From assembly GCF_009296025.1 (NCBI RefSeq), contig NZ_CP045178.1:5766001-5830000 (forward strand): DNA of 64,000 nt, in the 5' to 3' direction. Origin of the DNA: Streptomyces tsukubensis (GTDB taxonomy: Bacteria; Actinomycetota; Actinomycetes; Streptomycetales; Streptomycetaceae). Position 1 is the first letter of the stretch; each line of letters opens with the position of its first letter. The position numbers were made by a program, and so were the translations under genes. Below the pieces are notes generated by a model. That model saw only the letters and a program-made list of their open reading frames with translations, was not told where the DNA came from and ran no database searches. Shown here one piece after another: positions 1 to 8,624 of the stretch.

Positions 1-549
1 GGGTCGATCCAGGTCAACGAGGCCATCAAGCTGCTCGCCGGTATCGGTGAGCCGCTGGTCGGCCGTCTGATGATCTACGACGCGCTGGAGATGCAGTACC
101 GCCAGGTCAAGGTCCGCAAGGACCCCGACTGCGCGGTCTGCGGTGAGAACCCGACCGTCACCGAGCTCATCGACTACGAGGCCTTCTGCGGCGTCGTGTC
201 CGAGGAGGCCCAGGAGGCGGCGGCCGGTTCGACGATCACTCCCAAGCAGCTCAAGGAGTGGATTGACGAGGGCGAGAACATCGACATCATCGATGTTCGC
301 GAGCAGAACGAGTACGAGATCGTCTCCATCCCCGGGGCGCGGCTGATCCCGAAGAACGAGTTCCTCATGGGTACCGCTCTCCAGGATCTGCCCCAGGACA
401 AGAAGATCGTCCTGCACTGCAAGACGGGCGTCCGCAGCGCCGAGGTGCTGGCGGTACTGAAGTCCGCAGGCTTCGCCGACGCCGTGCACGTCGGCGGCGG
501 CGTCATCGGCTGGGTCAACCAGATCGAGCCGTCCAAGCCGATCTACTGA
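1..549 (+). CDS. moeZ: MoeZ/MoeB-type adenylyltransferase-sulfurtransferase, C-terminal part
   Basis: The gene enters from the left edge already open, so the start is missing and 182 codons are visible. The first part is the end of the ThiF/MoeB-type E1 domain. Residues from about 75 onward form a rhodanese domain containing IIDVRE and the loop LHCKTGVRS, whose cysteine (visible residue 140) is the expected persulfide carrier. Proteins of this build adenylate the C-terminal glycine of small sulfur carriers (MoaD, ThiS, CysO type) and pass sulfur to them for molybdopterin, thiamine or cysteine synthesis in the cytoplasm. The assignment rests on the E1-rhodanese order and the motif. moeZ is preferred over moeB because the rhodanese domain is present. 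A strong hairpin terminator follows. Confidence 0.9.
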   Translation, partial: GSIQVNEAIKLLAGIGEPLVGRLMIYDALEMQYRQVKVRKDPDCAVCGENPTVTELIDYEAFCGVVSEEAQEAAAGSTITPKQLKEWIDEGENIDIIDVREQNEYEIVSIPGARLIPKNEFLMGTALQDLPQDKKIVLHCKTGVRSAEVLAVLKSAGFADAVHVGGGVIGWVNQIEPSKPIY

Positions 550-636
550 CGGCCCCGCGGGCCCACCGGCCCGCGCCGGGGCACTGGCCAGGTCCGCCGG
601 CCCGCCGGCTACGCGCCACGCGCCACGGCCACTCGG

Positions 637-674
637 CCCCTCGGGCGCCCCCTTCGCGGGGGATGCCCGAGGGG
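637..674. terminator. Long hairpin between convergent genes
   Basis: A 10-base arm CCCCTCGGGC at 637-646 pairs with GCCCGAGGGG at 665-674. Inside it a CCCCC/GGGGG stem closes on a TTCG loop, and TTT follows the 3' arm. It lies between moeZ and the convergent lipoprotein peptidase, so it probably ends transcription from both sides. Confidence 0.75.
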
Positions 675-787
675 TTTCCCGCGTCCTGCGGCCGGGCGGC
701 TGAGAGGTCGCCGCGGCTGCGTTGCCGTGCGGTCCCACCGCTGCGCTCGCCGCGGTCGCGCCCCTCCAACTCGTAACTCGCCACTCG

Positions 788-2416
788 CTACTCGCAGACC
801 TTGCCGTCCTTCGGCACCGTTCCCTCCAGCAGATATGTGTCGACGGTGGAGTCCACACAGTCGCTGCCGCTTCCGTACGCGCCGTGGCCCTCGCCCTTGT
901 ACGTCAGCTCGACCCCGACGCCCTTGCCGAGTTCATCGGCCATCGCGCGGGCGCCCTCGTACGGGGTGGCGGGGTCGCCGGTGTTGCCGACGACCACGAT
1001 GGGGGCAGCGCCGGGCGCGCTCACCTCGGGGGTGTCGTGCTCGCCCCGCACCGGCCAGTCGTGGCACCAGCCCGCCGTGTCCCAGCCGAGGAACTCGCCG
1101 AAGGCGGGGGATATGGCGCGGAAGGTGTCGAGGGTTTTCCTCGCCTCTTCGGCCGTCGGCCGCTGACGGTCGTCGGCGCACGATATGGCCCGCTGTGCGT
1201 GGGCCGCGGTGCTGTAATGCCCGGAGCTGTCCCGCTCGTTGTACGCGTCGGCCATGTTGAGCAGCGCCGATCCGTCACCGGACTCGGCGTCCTCCAGGGC
1301 GCGGGTCAGCGGTGGCCAGGTCTCCTTGCTGTAGAGCGCCAGCACGATCCCGGTGGTCGCCAGCGACTGGTTGAGCCGGCGCTCTCCCCCCGTCGGCAGC
1401 GGTTTCGCGTCGAGGCGCTTCAGCAGTGCGGCTATCTTCGCCGTACCAGCGGCCGGGTCGGCCCCGGTACTCCGCAAGTAGTTGTTGAGGGCCCGCTGGA
1501 ACCCCTTGGCCTGGTTCTTCGACTGTGTGACGGAGTCCGCAGTCGGGTCGACCACGCCGTCGAGGATGAGGCGCCCCACGTTCTTCGGGAACAAGTGCGC
1601 GTAGGTGCCGCCCAGTTCGGTGCCGTAGGAGATGCCGAAGTAACGCAGCTTCCTGTCGCCGAGTGCGTGGCGTGTCAGGTCCAGGTCCCGCGCCGCGTCC
1701 GCCGTGGAGAGGTGCGGGAGCAGTTTCCCGGAGTCCCGTTCGCAGCCCGCTTTGAAGGCCGACGCGTCCTTCAGGAACGCCTTCTCCTCCGCGGGGGTGT
1801 CCGGGGTGAGATCGACCGAGGCCTCAGCGGCCTGCGTCTGCCGGTCGCTTCTGCACCGCAGGCCCTCGCTGCCCGCGACCCCGCGCGGGTCGAAGCTCAC
1901 CAGGTCGTACCGCTTGTGCAGCGCCGAGTACCCCTCCGCGAGCTGTGGGAGCAGGGCGACGCCCGAGACGCCGGGGCCGCCGAAATTGAACAGCAGCGAG
2001 CCGATCCGCTCACCTCCGCCGGTCGCCCGGGAGCGGATCAGCGCGAGGTCGATGGTGGCGCCGTCCGGCTTCGCGTAGTCCAGGGGCGCCTTCACTGTGG
2101 CGCACTGCCAGCCGCGTCCCGGCGGGGGAGCACCGTCGGTCGCACGGCAGTCGCCCCACTTGAGCCGCTGCGACGTCAGTGATGAGGGAAGCTCGGGGGC
2201 GCCCGACGAACTTCCCGGGCTCCGCGAGATCGAGGTGTCCGGTGCGGGACTCCCCGCCGTCCGCTTCGCGCCCCCACCGGCGCCGTCGTCGCCCCCGCCG
2301 TCCTTGCCGCCCGAGCAGCCGACGGCCAGAACCAGCGTCAGCAGCGCGGCCACCACGGACGCACGGGGGCGCCGCCCCGCCGCACCTACCCGTACTGCCC
2401 CTGTCGAACGCGGCAT
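788..2416 (-). CDS. Secreted alpha/beta-hydrolase lipoprotein, tripeptidyl aminopeptidase type
   Basis: The product has 542 residues. An arginine-rich N-terminus is followed by a hydrophobic helix and an AVGC lipobox with cysteine 34, so it is probably an exported lipoprotein. A low-complexity Gly/Ser linker leads into an alpha/beta-hydrolase fold with the FNFGGPG oxyanion motif near 143-149 and nucleophile motif GISYG (Ser263). A C-terminal TAP-like region carries GNTGDPATPYEGA and GHGAYG, which supply the acid and the histidine. These features are those of the Streptomyces SlpD/SlpE tripeptidyl aminopeptidase-like family that trims peptides outside the cell; the exact substrate cannot be read. 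It lies downstream of a same-length paralogue on the same strand. The ATG start gives a complete signal peptide. Confidence 0.85.
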   Translation of the reverse strand: MPRSTGAVRVGAAGRRPRASVVAALLTLVLAVGCSGGKDGGGDDGAGGGAKRTAGSPAPDTSISRSPGSSSGAPELPSSLTSQRLKWGDCRATDGAPPPGRGWQCATVKAPLDYAKPDGATIDLALIRSRATGGGERIGSLLFNFGGPGVSGVALLPQLAEGYSALHKRYDLVSFDPRGVAGSEGLRCRSDRQTQAAEASVDLTPDTPAEEKAFLKDASAFKAGCERDSGKLLPHLSTADAARDLDLTRHALGDRKLRYFGISYGTELGGTYAHLFPKNVGRLILDGVVDPTADSVTQSKNQAKGFQRALNNYLRSTGADPAAGTAKIAALLKRLDAKPLPTGGERRLNQSLATTGIVLALYSKETWPPLTRALEDAESGDGSALLNMADAYNERDSSGHYSTAAHAQRAISCADDRQRPTAEEARKTLDTFRAISPAFGEFLGWDTAGWCHDWPVRGEHDTPEVSAPGAAPIVVVGNTGDPATPYEGARAMADELGKGVGVELTYKGEGHGAYGSGSDCVDSTVDTYLLEGTVPKDGKVCE

Positions 2417-2558
2417 GCGCTGTCCCCCCGCTCCCCTCGGATGCCTGTTCGGTCATCGTAGGCGCAGTCACTGACAATGCGGGAGGAGCACGGCAAACCG
2501 CAGCCCGGAGGCCCGCGTTCCGCCGGAAATCATTCGGGAGTCCGGCCGAGTCGGTGAC

Positions 2559-4187
2559 TCAGGAACACACCTTTCCCTCCTGCGGCACCCGGCCGTCCAG
2601 GAGGTAGCTGTTCACCGCGGTCCGTACGCAGGAGCTGCCACTGTCGTACGCGCCGTGGCCCTGGCCCTTGTACGTCATCCTGACGCCGACACCCTTGCCG
2701 AGCGCGTCTGCCATCCGCGCGGCGCCCTCGTAGGGGGTGGCCGGGTCGCCGGTGTTGCCGATCACGACGATCGGCGCCGAGCCCGCGGCGCTCACGTCCG
2801 GGTGGTCGGCGGCGCCCGGCACCGCCCAGCCGGTGCAGCTCACCATGGACCAGGCCAGGTAGTCGCCGAAGAGCGGTGAGCTCTCGCGGAACTCCGGCAG
2901 CTTCTTCTCCACGTCCGCCGGCGTGTACCTGGGCTTGTCGTCGGCGCAGTTGATGGAGACGTTGGCGGCCTGGAGGTTGCTGTATGTGCCGTCCTCGTTG
3001 CGTCCGTTCATGGAGTCGGCGAGCGCCATCAGGACTCTGCCATCACCGTCGTACGCCTGTTCGAGCCCCTCTGTCAGATACGGCCAGAAGTCCTTCGAGT
3101 AGAGGGACTGGGCGATTCCGCTGGTGGCGGAGGTCTGGGTGAGGTCGCGGTCCCCGATGCCCGTGAGGGGTTTCGCGTCAAGTTCCTTCAGCAGCTTGGC
3201 GATCCGGTCCTTGACGTCCTGCTGCGTGTCGCCGATAGAACAGTCGGACGTCTTGGACACACAGTCACGCGCGAAATTGTCGAGCGCGAGCTGAAAGCCC
3301 TTGGCCTGGCCCAGAGAGCCCTGTTCCGAGTCCTGCGTGGGGTCGACCACGGCGTCGAAGACGGCCCTGCCCACCTTCTTAGGGAACAGATGGGCGTAGA
3401 CGGCGCCCAGTTCCGTGCCGTAGGAGATGCCGAAGTAGTGCAGCTTCTTGTCGCCCAGTACCTGCCGCATCAGGTCCATGTCGCGGGCCGCGTCGGTGGT
3501 CGCCACGTGGGGGAGCGTCCTGCCCGAGTTCTTCTCGCAGGCGTCGTTGAAGGCCTTGGTCCTGGAGATGAGGGCCTTCTGTTCCCGCTGGTCGTCCGGT
3601 GTCGAGTCCTGTTGGAAGTACTCGTCGAGCGCCGCGTCCTTCTCGCAGGTCACCCCGGCGCTGCGGCCGACGCCTCGGGGGTCGAAGCTCACCAGGTCGT
3701 AGCGGGTGCGCAGCTTCGCGTAGTCGTTGCCGAAGGCGGGCAGGGACGTCACGCCCGAGCCGCCGGGGCCACCGAAGTTGAAGAGGAGCGAGCCGATGCG
3801 GTGAGCGCTGTCGCTCGCGCGGGCCCGCACCAGCGCCAGGTCGATCGTGTCGCCGTTGGGCCTGCCCCAGTCGAGCGGCGCCTGCATGGTCGCGCACTGC
3901 CATTTCGCACCGCCCGGAAGAGGCGAAGGTGCCTGTCCGCCGCCCTGCGCGTCCGAAGGGGCCCGGCACTCCTTCCAGCTCAGCTTCTGGTCCACCGGGT
4001 CTCCCTCGCTCTTCCCTGACGCGGAACTCTGGCCACAACCCGTCAGGGAGAGGGAGAGCATCGCCGCAGCGGCGGCGGCGACCCCGAGGCGCGGCACAGG
4101 ACGGCGCGGCGGGAGGGCCGGGCGGAGCGAGGGAGGGGTGGGGCGGAGCGAGGGTGCGGGACGGTGCGACCGGGCGGGATTCGGCAT
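2559..4187 (-). CDS. Second secreted alpha/beta-hydrolase lipoprotein, TAP type
   Basis: This is a 542-residue paralogue of the downstream gene with the same order of parts. A proline-rich N-terminus leads to a hydrophobic stretch and an LTGC lipobox (Cys51). The FNFGGPGGSG oxyanion region, the GISYG nucleophile motif and the C-terminal GNTGDPATPYEGA and GHGAYD motifs follow. The two products end in near-identical segments with paired cysteines. It should act as an extracytoplasmic lipid-anchored aminopeptidase. The gap of about 140 bases to the next gene and the shared strand suggest a tandem duplication, possibly co-transcribed. The N-terminus before the signal is unusually long and proline-rich, so a start further inside is possible. 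Confidence 0.85.
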   Translation of the reverse strand: MPNPARSHRPAPSLRPTPPSLRPALPPRRPVPRLGVAAAAAAMLSLSLTGCGQSSASGKSEGDPVDQKLSWKECRAPSDAQGGGQAPSPLPGGAKWQCATMQAPLDWGRPNGDTIDLALVRARASDSAHRIGSLLFNFGGPGGSGVTSLPAFGNDYAKLRTRYDLVSFDPRGVGRSAGVTCEKDAALDEYFQQDSTPDDQREQKALISRTKAFNDACEKNSGRTLPHVATTDAARDMDLMRQVLGDKKLHYFGISYGTELGAVYAHLFPKKVGRAVFDAVVDPTQDSEQGSLGQAKGFQLALDNFARDCVSKTSDCSIGDTQQDVKDRIAKLLKELDAKPLTGIGDRDLTQTSATSGIAQSLYSKDFWPYLTEGLEQAYDGDGRVLMALADSMNGRNEDGTYSNLQAANVSINCADDKPRYTPADVEKKLPEFRESSPLFGDYLAWSMVSCTGWAVPGAADHPDVSAAGSAPIVVIGNTGDPATPYEGAARMADALGKGVGVRMTYKGQGHGAYDSGSSCVRTAVNSYLLDGRVPQEGKVCS

Positions 4188-4284
4188 GATCCCATCCTGA
4201 GCCGGGGACAGGAGGGGCGCTCGGGGCGGGGGCCGGTCGAGTGAGGAGCGTGCCCTTGTTGCCGCGCCGTGCGACCGGCTCGGC

Positions 4285-7200
4285 CTACAGGGCGCCCTTA
4301 CGGGTCAGATGGTTGAAGAACAGCCAGCCCGGCAGGACCGGGATCCACAGCGTCAGCAGCCGGAACAGCAGCACCGCGGGGGCCGCCACCTCCTTGGGCA
4401 GGCCGACCGCGATCAGACCCAGCGTCAGTGTCGCCTCGACGGCGCCCACCCCGCCCGGCGTCGGCGCCGCGGAACCGAGCGCGTTGCCCGCGAGGAAGAC
4501 CACGGCCACGCTGGCCAGACTGATCGATGTGCCCTCCTCCCCGAAGGCCCGGATCGACGCGTCGAGACACATCACGAAACAGGCCGTCAGCAACAGCATT
4601 CCGCCGATGCCCGTGAGCAGCTTCTGCGGGCGCTGGAGTACGTCGAGCATGCGCGGGACGACCCCGGCGAACAGCGACCTGACCCGCGTGACCACGAACT
4701 TCCGCAGGAACGGGATGGCGGTCACCACGAGTACGAGCACCGCGACCGTCAGCAGCCCCGCGATGACCGTGCGGGAGGGCGAGAGCGAGGGCGTCTTCTC
4801 CGTACCCGTCAGATAGCCGAAGGCCAGCAGCAGAAGAATGTGGCTGCCGAGACCGAAGAGCTGCGAGGCCCCCACGCTCGCCACCGCGAGACCGGGGCGC
4901 ACGCCGGAGCGCTGGAGGAATCGTGTGTTCAGCGCGACGCCACCGACCGCGGCGGGGGCGACGATCTTCACGAACGAGCCCGCGACCTGCGCCTGCACCG
5001 TCCGCAGGAACCCCACCCGCTCGGGTACGAACCCCAACAGGCTCATCGCCGCCGCGAAGTAGCTGAAGGCGGAGAACGCGACAGCGGCGATCACCCAGCC
5101 CCACTGCGCCTGCGACACCAGCGAGCCGAACTCGATGTGGGTGAGCTGGGAGAGCAGGAAGTACGCGCCGATGGCACCCGCGATGAAGCTGATGAGCGTG
5201 CGCGGCTTGACGCGTTCGAGACGTGCGGGCTCGACCGGCGCCTGCGGCCGGATCCGCAGCACATGGTGGCGGATCTGGGTCAGCAGATCGTCCTCACGTG
5301 CCTCGTCGAGAGCGTCGTCGATGGCCCTTTTCTCCGCCTGTTTCTCGGCCCGCGCCGCCTTGCGGTCCGCGTCGGGCTCCCCGGCCTCGGCCCGCGCCAG
5401 CTTCGTCTTGTGGGAGGCGTCGAGGACGGCCTCACGCTCACGCTGCGAGCGCTCCCTCGCCAGTCTGCGCAGAGTGGCCCTGGTGGAGCGGCTGAGCGCG
5501 ATCGGCTGGAGCAGCGGCAGCGCGTCGGCGACCGCGTCGGGGCCGAGCACGTCGAGGGCCGCGTCCACGGCGCGCTCCGCCCCCACCCGCAGTCCGAAAG
5601 TGGTCAGGAGCTGGCCGATGTCCATCCGCAGCACCAGGTCGCCCGCGGCGATCTCGCCACCGCGCAGGTCCGTCAGAATGACCATGCCGGAACGATCCAC
5701 CAGAATGGCGTCACCGGCCAGCCGCCGGTGCGCGATACGCCTCGACTGGAGCGCCTCCACCTGGTGCCAGGTGTCCCGCATCAGCGCGTCGGTGATCTCC
5801 TCGTCGGGCAGCGAGTCCAGCGAACGGCCCCCGGTGTGCTCGTAGACCAGCATCACCGCGTCGGGGCCGAGCTCCGAGGTGGCGATCAGCCGGGGCGCGT
5901 TGGCACCCGCCGCGATCGCCGCGTACGCCAGCAGCGCCTCCTGTTCGAGCGCCTGGCGCAGCGACTGGAGACTGCGGCGCGTGGTGATGCCCCGCAGGGT
6001 CAGCCGGCGCCATACGCGATAGAAGAACCCCTGCGCCTGCTGCTCCCTGTCGACGACCGTGACGTCGAGAGGCGGCCCGTCCTCCAGGGTGACGAAATAC
6101 CGTCTGCCCCGGTCCCCGTACTCCGGGGAGTCGGGCACCTCCTCGCCGCGCGCCGCGCTGACGGGGTGGAAACCGACGTGGCGCAGCCCCGCGAGAAGCG
6201 TCTGCCCGGTCGGCCTGACGTTGGGCGAGCCGACCGCGTAGAGCGTGCCGTACGCGACGCTCCAGCCGATCAGCACCGTCAGGACGATCGAGAACGGTGT
6301 CGTGTAGCCGACGACGAGCATCGCGAAGGCGTCGAGCAGCAGCACCACCCACAGGACCACGCGCCAGCGGGGTCTGCGGGACATGCCGACAGCCGTCATG
6401 TACGCGATCACCGGAGCGAGATAGCCGTGCACCGGATCGGTGAGGGCGTGCAGGTCGCCGGGGGCTGGCTGGGTGAGCGCGTCCTGAATGGAGTGCGGGG
6501 CCGACTTCGCCACCCACAGGTCGGTGGCGAGGGTGACGCCGTGCGCCAGTACGGCGGCCAGTACGCCGTCGGCGATCCGCAAACCGTCCCGTTTGATCAG
6601 CCGTTCGATGGCGAAGGCGACGGGGACGAGGAGGACGGCGATACTCGAAGCGAGCCCCGCGAACTTGATCAGCAGGTCGGGGGCCTGGCCCGTGCCCTTG
6701 CTGATGTCCTGTTCAAGACCTGACGTTGTTCCGTGCGCGAAGGCGGCGATGGCGAGCAGTACGGCGATGGCGAGCACACCGACCAGTAGCCGCATGAGGT
6801 CGGAGGGGCGGTGCACCCGCGCGGCGAGCAGCGGTTCGTCGCCCTCCACCTGATCGATGTGAGCGGTCTCCGCGGCGTCGGACGACACGTCCGAGTGGGC
6901 GAGGTGCGGGATGTGGTCGGTGTCGGCGGCCGGATCCTCCTCGGCGGGGCCGGCCCTTGTCGCGCCCGGCTCCTGCCGGCCGTCCTCAGCTCCGCCGCCC
7001 TGCTTTCCGCCGCCCTGTGTCCCGCCGCCCTTCGTTCCGCCGGCCTTCGATTCACCGTCCCGCTGCGCTCCACCGGCCTTCGGCTCAGTGTTTTTCGCTC
7101 CGGCCTCGCCGCTTTCCCGCCCGCCGTGCTCCCCCTTGTCCTGCTCGTGGCGGCCGTCGTCGGGCACCCCGTCGGTGCCGGTCCCAGGTGCTGCGCCCGC

Positions 7201-7440
7201 GTGGTCAGGCCCGGCCTCGTCGGACGCGGAGTGCGCCGCGCCGTCGGTCTCAGCCGCGTCCCGGATCCCGTGCGCGCCCTGGGGCGTGGAACCACCTGTC
7301 GTGTCCGTGTCCGTCCCCCCGGTGCCGTCTGCCGTGACCTGGCTGCCCGTCTCCGGGCGCGACGGGGTACCAGAAGTGCTCTCCGGCTCTTCGGAATGCA
7401 CGCTCTGCTGCCTCGTCGTCTCTTGTTGATCTCGTATCAC
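4285..7440 (-). CDS. Fusion of kinase-like domain and LPG-synthase/flippase-like membrane domain
   Basis: The product has 1051 residues. The first ~200 are disordered and charged, with Gly-Gly/Lys repeats around 120-150. A block of several membrane helices follows (about 215-410), then a cytoplasmic domain (about 440-700) resembling ABC1/lipopolysaccharide-kinase folds, and finally about eight helices of the UPF0104/LPG_synthase_TM (YbhN/MprF membrane half) family, ending with the signature TPGGVGAVE. The catalytic loop reads AHRRLAGDAILV, with Arg where HxD kinases have Asp, and the DFG position reads TDLRGG, so kinase activity is doubtful. A role in lipid or isoprenoid-linked transport is an inference from the membrane half. 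Nothing upstream on this strand suggests an operon. Confidence 0.75.
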   Translation of the reverse strand: MIRDQQETTRQQSVHSEEPESTSGTPSRPETGSQVTADGTGGTDTDTTGGSTPQGAHGIRDAAETDGAAHSASDEAGPDHAGAAPGTGTDGVPDDGRHEQDKGEHGGRESGEAGAKNTEPKAGGAQRDGESKAGGTKGGGTQGGGKQGGGAEDGRQEPGATRAGPAEEDPAADTDHIPHLAHSDVSSDAAETAHIDQVEGDEPLLAARVHRPSDLMRLLVGVLAIAVLLAIAAFAHGTTSGLEQDISKGTGQAPDLLIKFAGLASSIAVLLVPVAFAIERLIKRDGLRIADGVLAAVLAHGVTLATDLWVAKSAPHSIQDALTQPAPGDLHALTDPVHGYLAPVIAYMTAVGMSRRPRWRVVLWVVLLLDAFAMLVVGYTTPFSIVLTVLIGWSVAYGTLYAVGSPNVRPTGQTLLAGLRHVGFHPVSAARGEEVPDSPEYGDRGRRYFVTLEDGPPLDVTVVDREQQAQGFFYRVWRRLTLRGITTRRSLQSLRQALEQEALLAYAAIAAGANAPRLIATSELGPDAVMLVYEHTGGRSLDSLPDEEITDALMRDTWHQVEALQSRRIAHRRLAGDAILVDRSGMVILTDLRGGEIAAGDLVLRMDIGQLLTTFGLRVGAERAVDAALDVLGPDAVADALPLLQPIALSRSTRATLRRLARERSQREREAVLDASHKTKLARAEAGEPDADRKAARAEKQAEKRAIDDALDEAREDDLLTQIRHHVLRIRPQAPVEPARLERVKPRTLISFIAGAIGAYFLLSQLTHIEFGSLVSQAQWGWVIAAVAFSAFSYFAAAMSLLGFVPERVGFLRTVQAQVAGSFVKIVAPAAVGGVALNTRFLQRSGVRPGLAVASVGASQLFGLGSHILLLLAFGYLTGTEKTPSLSPSRTVIAGLLTVAVLVLVVTAIPFLRKFVVTRVRSLFAGVVPRMLDVLQRPQKLLTGIGGMLLLTACFVMCLDASIRAFGEEGTSISLASVAVVFLAGNALGSAAPTPGGVGAVEATLTLGLIAVGLPKEVAAPAVLLFRLLTLWIPVLPGWLFFNHLTRKGAL

Positions 7441-7601
7441 CGGTCACCGCCCGCACGATGGTGGCACGACCCGGCCGCGTCAGGGGGTATCAGGGGCCAA
7501 TCCGGAGACACGAAATGTCGTATCCCGCCCCCCTCGCGCCTCTGCCCACCCTGTGTCGCGGCCACGCCACCCTGTCGGAGGCGTGCGGCAGGATGGTCCG
7601 G

Positions 7602-8012
7602 ATGAGCGAGAAAGACATGCCGGGGGCCGGGCCTGGCCCCGGGCCGCAGGAGGCGCCCGCGGCGGGGGCCGGGGAGTACCCCGAGTACGCCGAGCGCGTA
7701 CTGGAGGTCACCGAGCTGATCCCGCCGGGCCGCGTCATGACGTACGGAGACATCGCCGAATGGCTGGAGGAAGGGGGACCGCGCCAGGTCGGCCGGGTGA
7801 TGGCGCTCTACGGCGGCGCCGTGCCGTGGTGGCGCGTGGTGCGCGCGGACGGGACGCTGCTCGGGGAACACGAGTTGGACGCGCTGGCGCACTATCGCGA
7901 AGAGGGCACCCCGCTGAAGGAGGCGTCGAGGGCGGCCGAGGGACATGTGCCGCGGATCGACATGCGGCGGGCCCGATGGGACGGCCGGCCGCACACAGGG
8001 ACTCACACCTGA
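7602..8012 (+). CDS. Alkyltransferase-like (ATL) MGMT-family DNA-binding protein
   Basis: The product has about 136 residues starting MSEKDMPG; an ATG nine bases upstream is an alternative start. After a short Gly/Pro-rich leader comes the DNA-binding fold of O6-methylguanine methyltransferases, with PPGRVMTYGDIAEWL and QVGRVM. The active-site PCHR motif is replaced by PWWRV, with Trp in place of the alkyl-accepting Cys. In known ATL proteins this gives a damage-recognition protein that cannot transfer the alkyl group itself and hands lesions to nucleotide excision repair. It is divergent from the large membrane protein and lies upstream of the adnAB genes, consistent with a DNA-repair neighbourhood. 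Confidence 0.85.
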   Translation: MSEKDMPGAGPGPGPQEAPAAGAGEYPEYAERVLEVTELIPPGRVMTYGDIAEWLEEGGPRQVGRVMALYGGAVPWWRVVRADGTLLGEHELDALAHYREEGTPLKEASRAAEGHVPRIDMRRARWDGRPHTGTHT

Positions 8013-8624
8013 CAGCCTCGGCCATCGGCGCCCGGCGCGGGGGCCGTGTGGGCCGTACGGGCCATCCGGGCGCCGCCCGTCCGACCACCGGGGGAGCGCG
8101 CGGCGCGCGGGACGATCGCGCTCCGGCGCAGCAGTCCTGTGGGCGGGTCGGTCACGTACCGGCGCGGCAGTCCGGTGGGCCGGGCGGCCACGTACCGGCG
8201 CTGCAATCCTGTGTGCTGGGCGGCCACGTATCGGCGCAGCACCCTTGTGGACCGGGTGGTCATGCTCCGGCGCGGCAGGAGCCCTGTGGGCGGAACGCGC
8301 GGGACGGTGGCTGCCCGGCCCCGCCCTGTGCCGTTCCGACCGCAGTGCGCAAGGCCACACAGCGGAAACCGTCTCTTCCCGCTGAGCCGTCCACTTCGGC
8401 GGCCCCGGCCGCGTACCGTCGGCAGCGCGCCTTCGCGTGGCCGACGGGCGGCAGGGACGGGACAGCGCACGAAACCGCTGAGGGCCGCTCACCCTGGGGC
8501 GGCCCCGCAGGACCCAGCCCCCCGCGCCGAACGCACCGGACCCGCGCACACCGCCCGCACGCGCCCGCTCATGGCACGCCACGCACGCAAACGACCAGTA
8601 CACCCACCAGGACCGGCGAACCAC
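8013..8624. other. 612-base gap before adnA, mostly repeat DNA
   Basis: No convincing gene was found. Frames are open on both strands, but their translations are arginine/proline-rich and their repeats follow the DNA unit rather than a protein pattern. The main content is the tandem array at 8121-8300. No clear promoter for adnA was recognised. Confidence 0.5.
8121..8300. repeat. Five imperfect 36-base direct repeats
   Basis: About five head-to-tail copies of a ~36-base unit run through here, each containing CCGGCGC(A/G)GCA then a TG-rich core and ending near GGCCACGTA. Because 36 is divisible by three, every frame shows a 12-residue repeat, for example RRGSPVGRAATY. There are no unique spacers, so it is a minisatellite and not a CRISPR array. 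Confidence 0.75.

Noticed and set aside
722..2182. Long open frame opposite the first lipoprotein peptidase
   Set aside because: Its translation is Val/Arg-rich without motifs, whereas the complementary frame encodes a full hydrolase; it is a GC-bias shadow.
4309..6723. An 804-residue open frame opposite the kinase/flippase gene
   Set aside because: The composition is Arg/Gln/His-rich with no domain, and the membrane protein on the other strand explains the region.
8121..8300. Possible CRISPR array
   Set aside because: The repeats are directly adjacent and diverged, with no unique spacers and no cas genes in the window.
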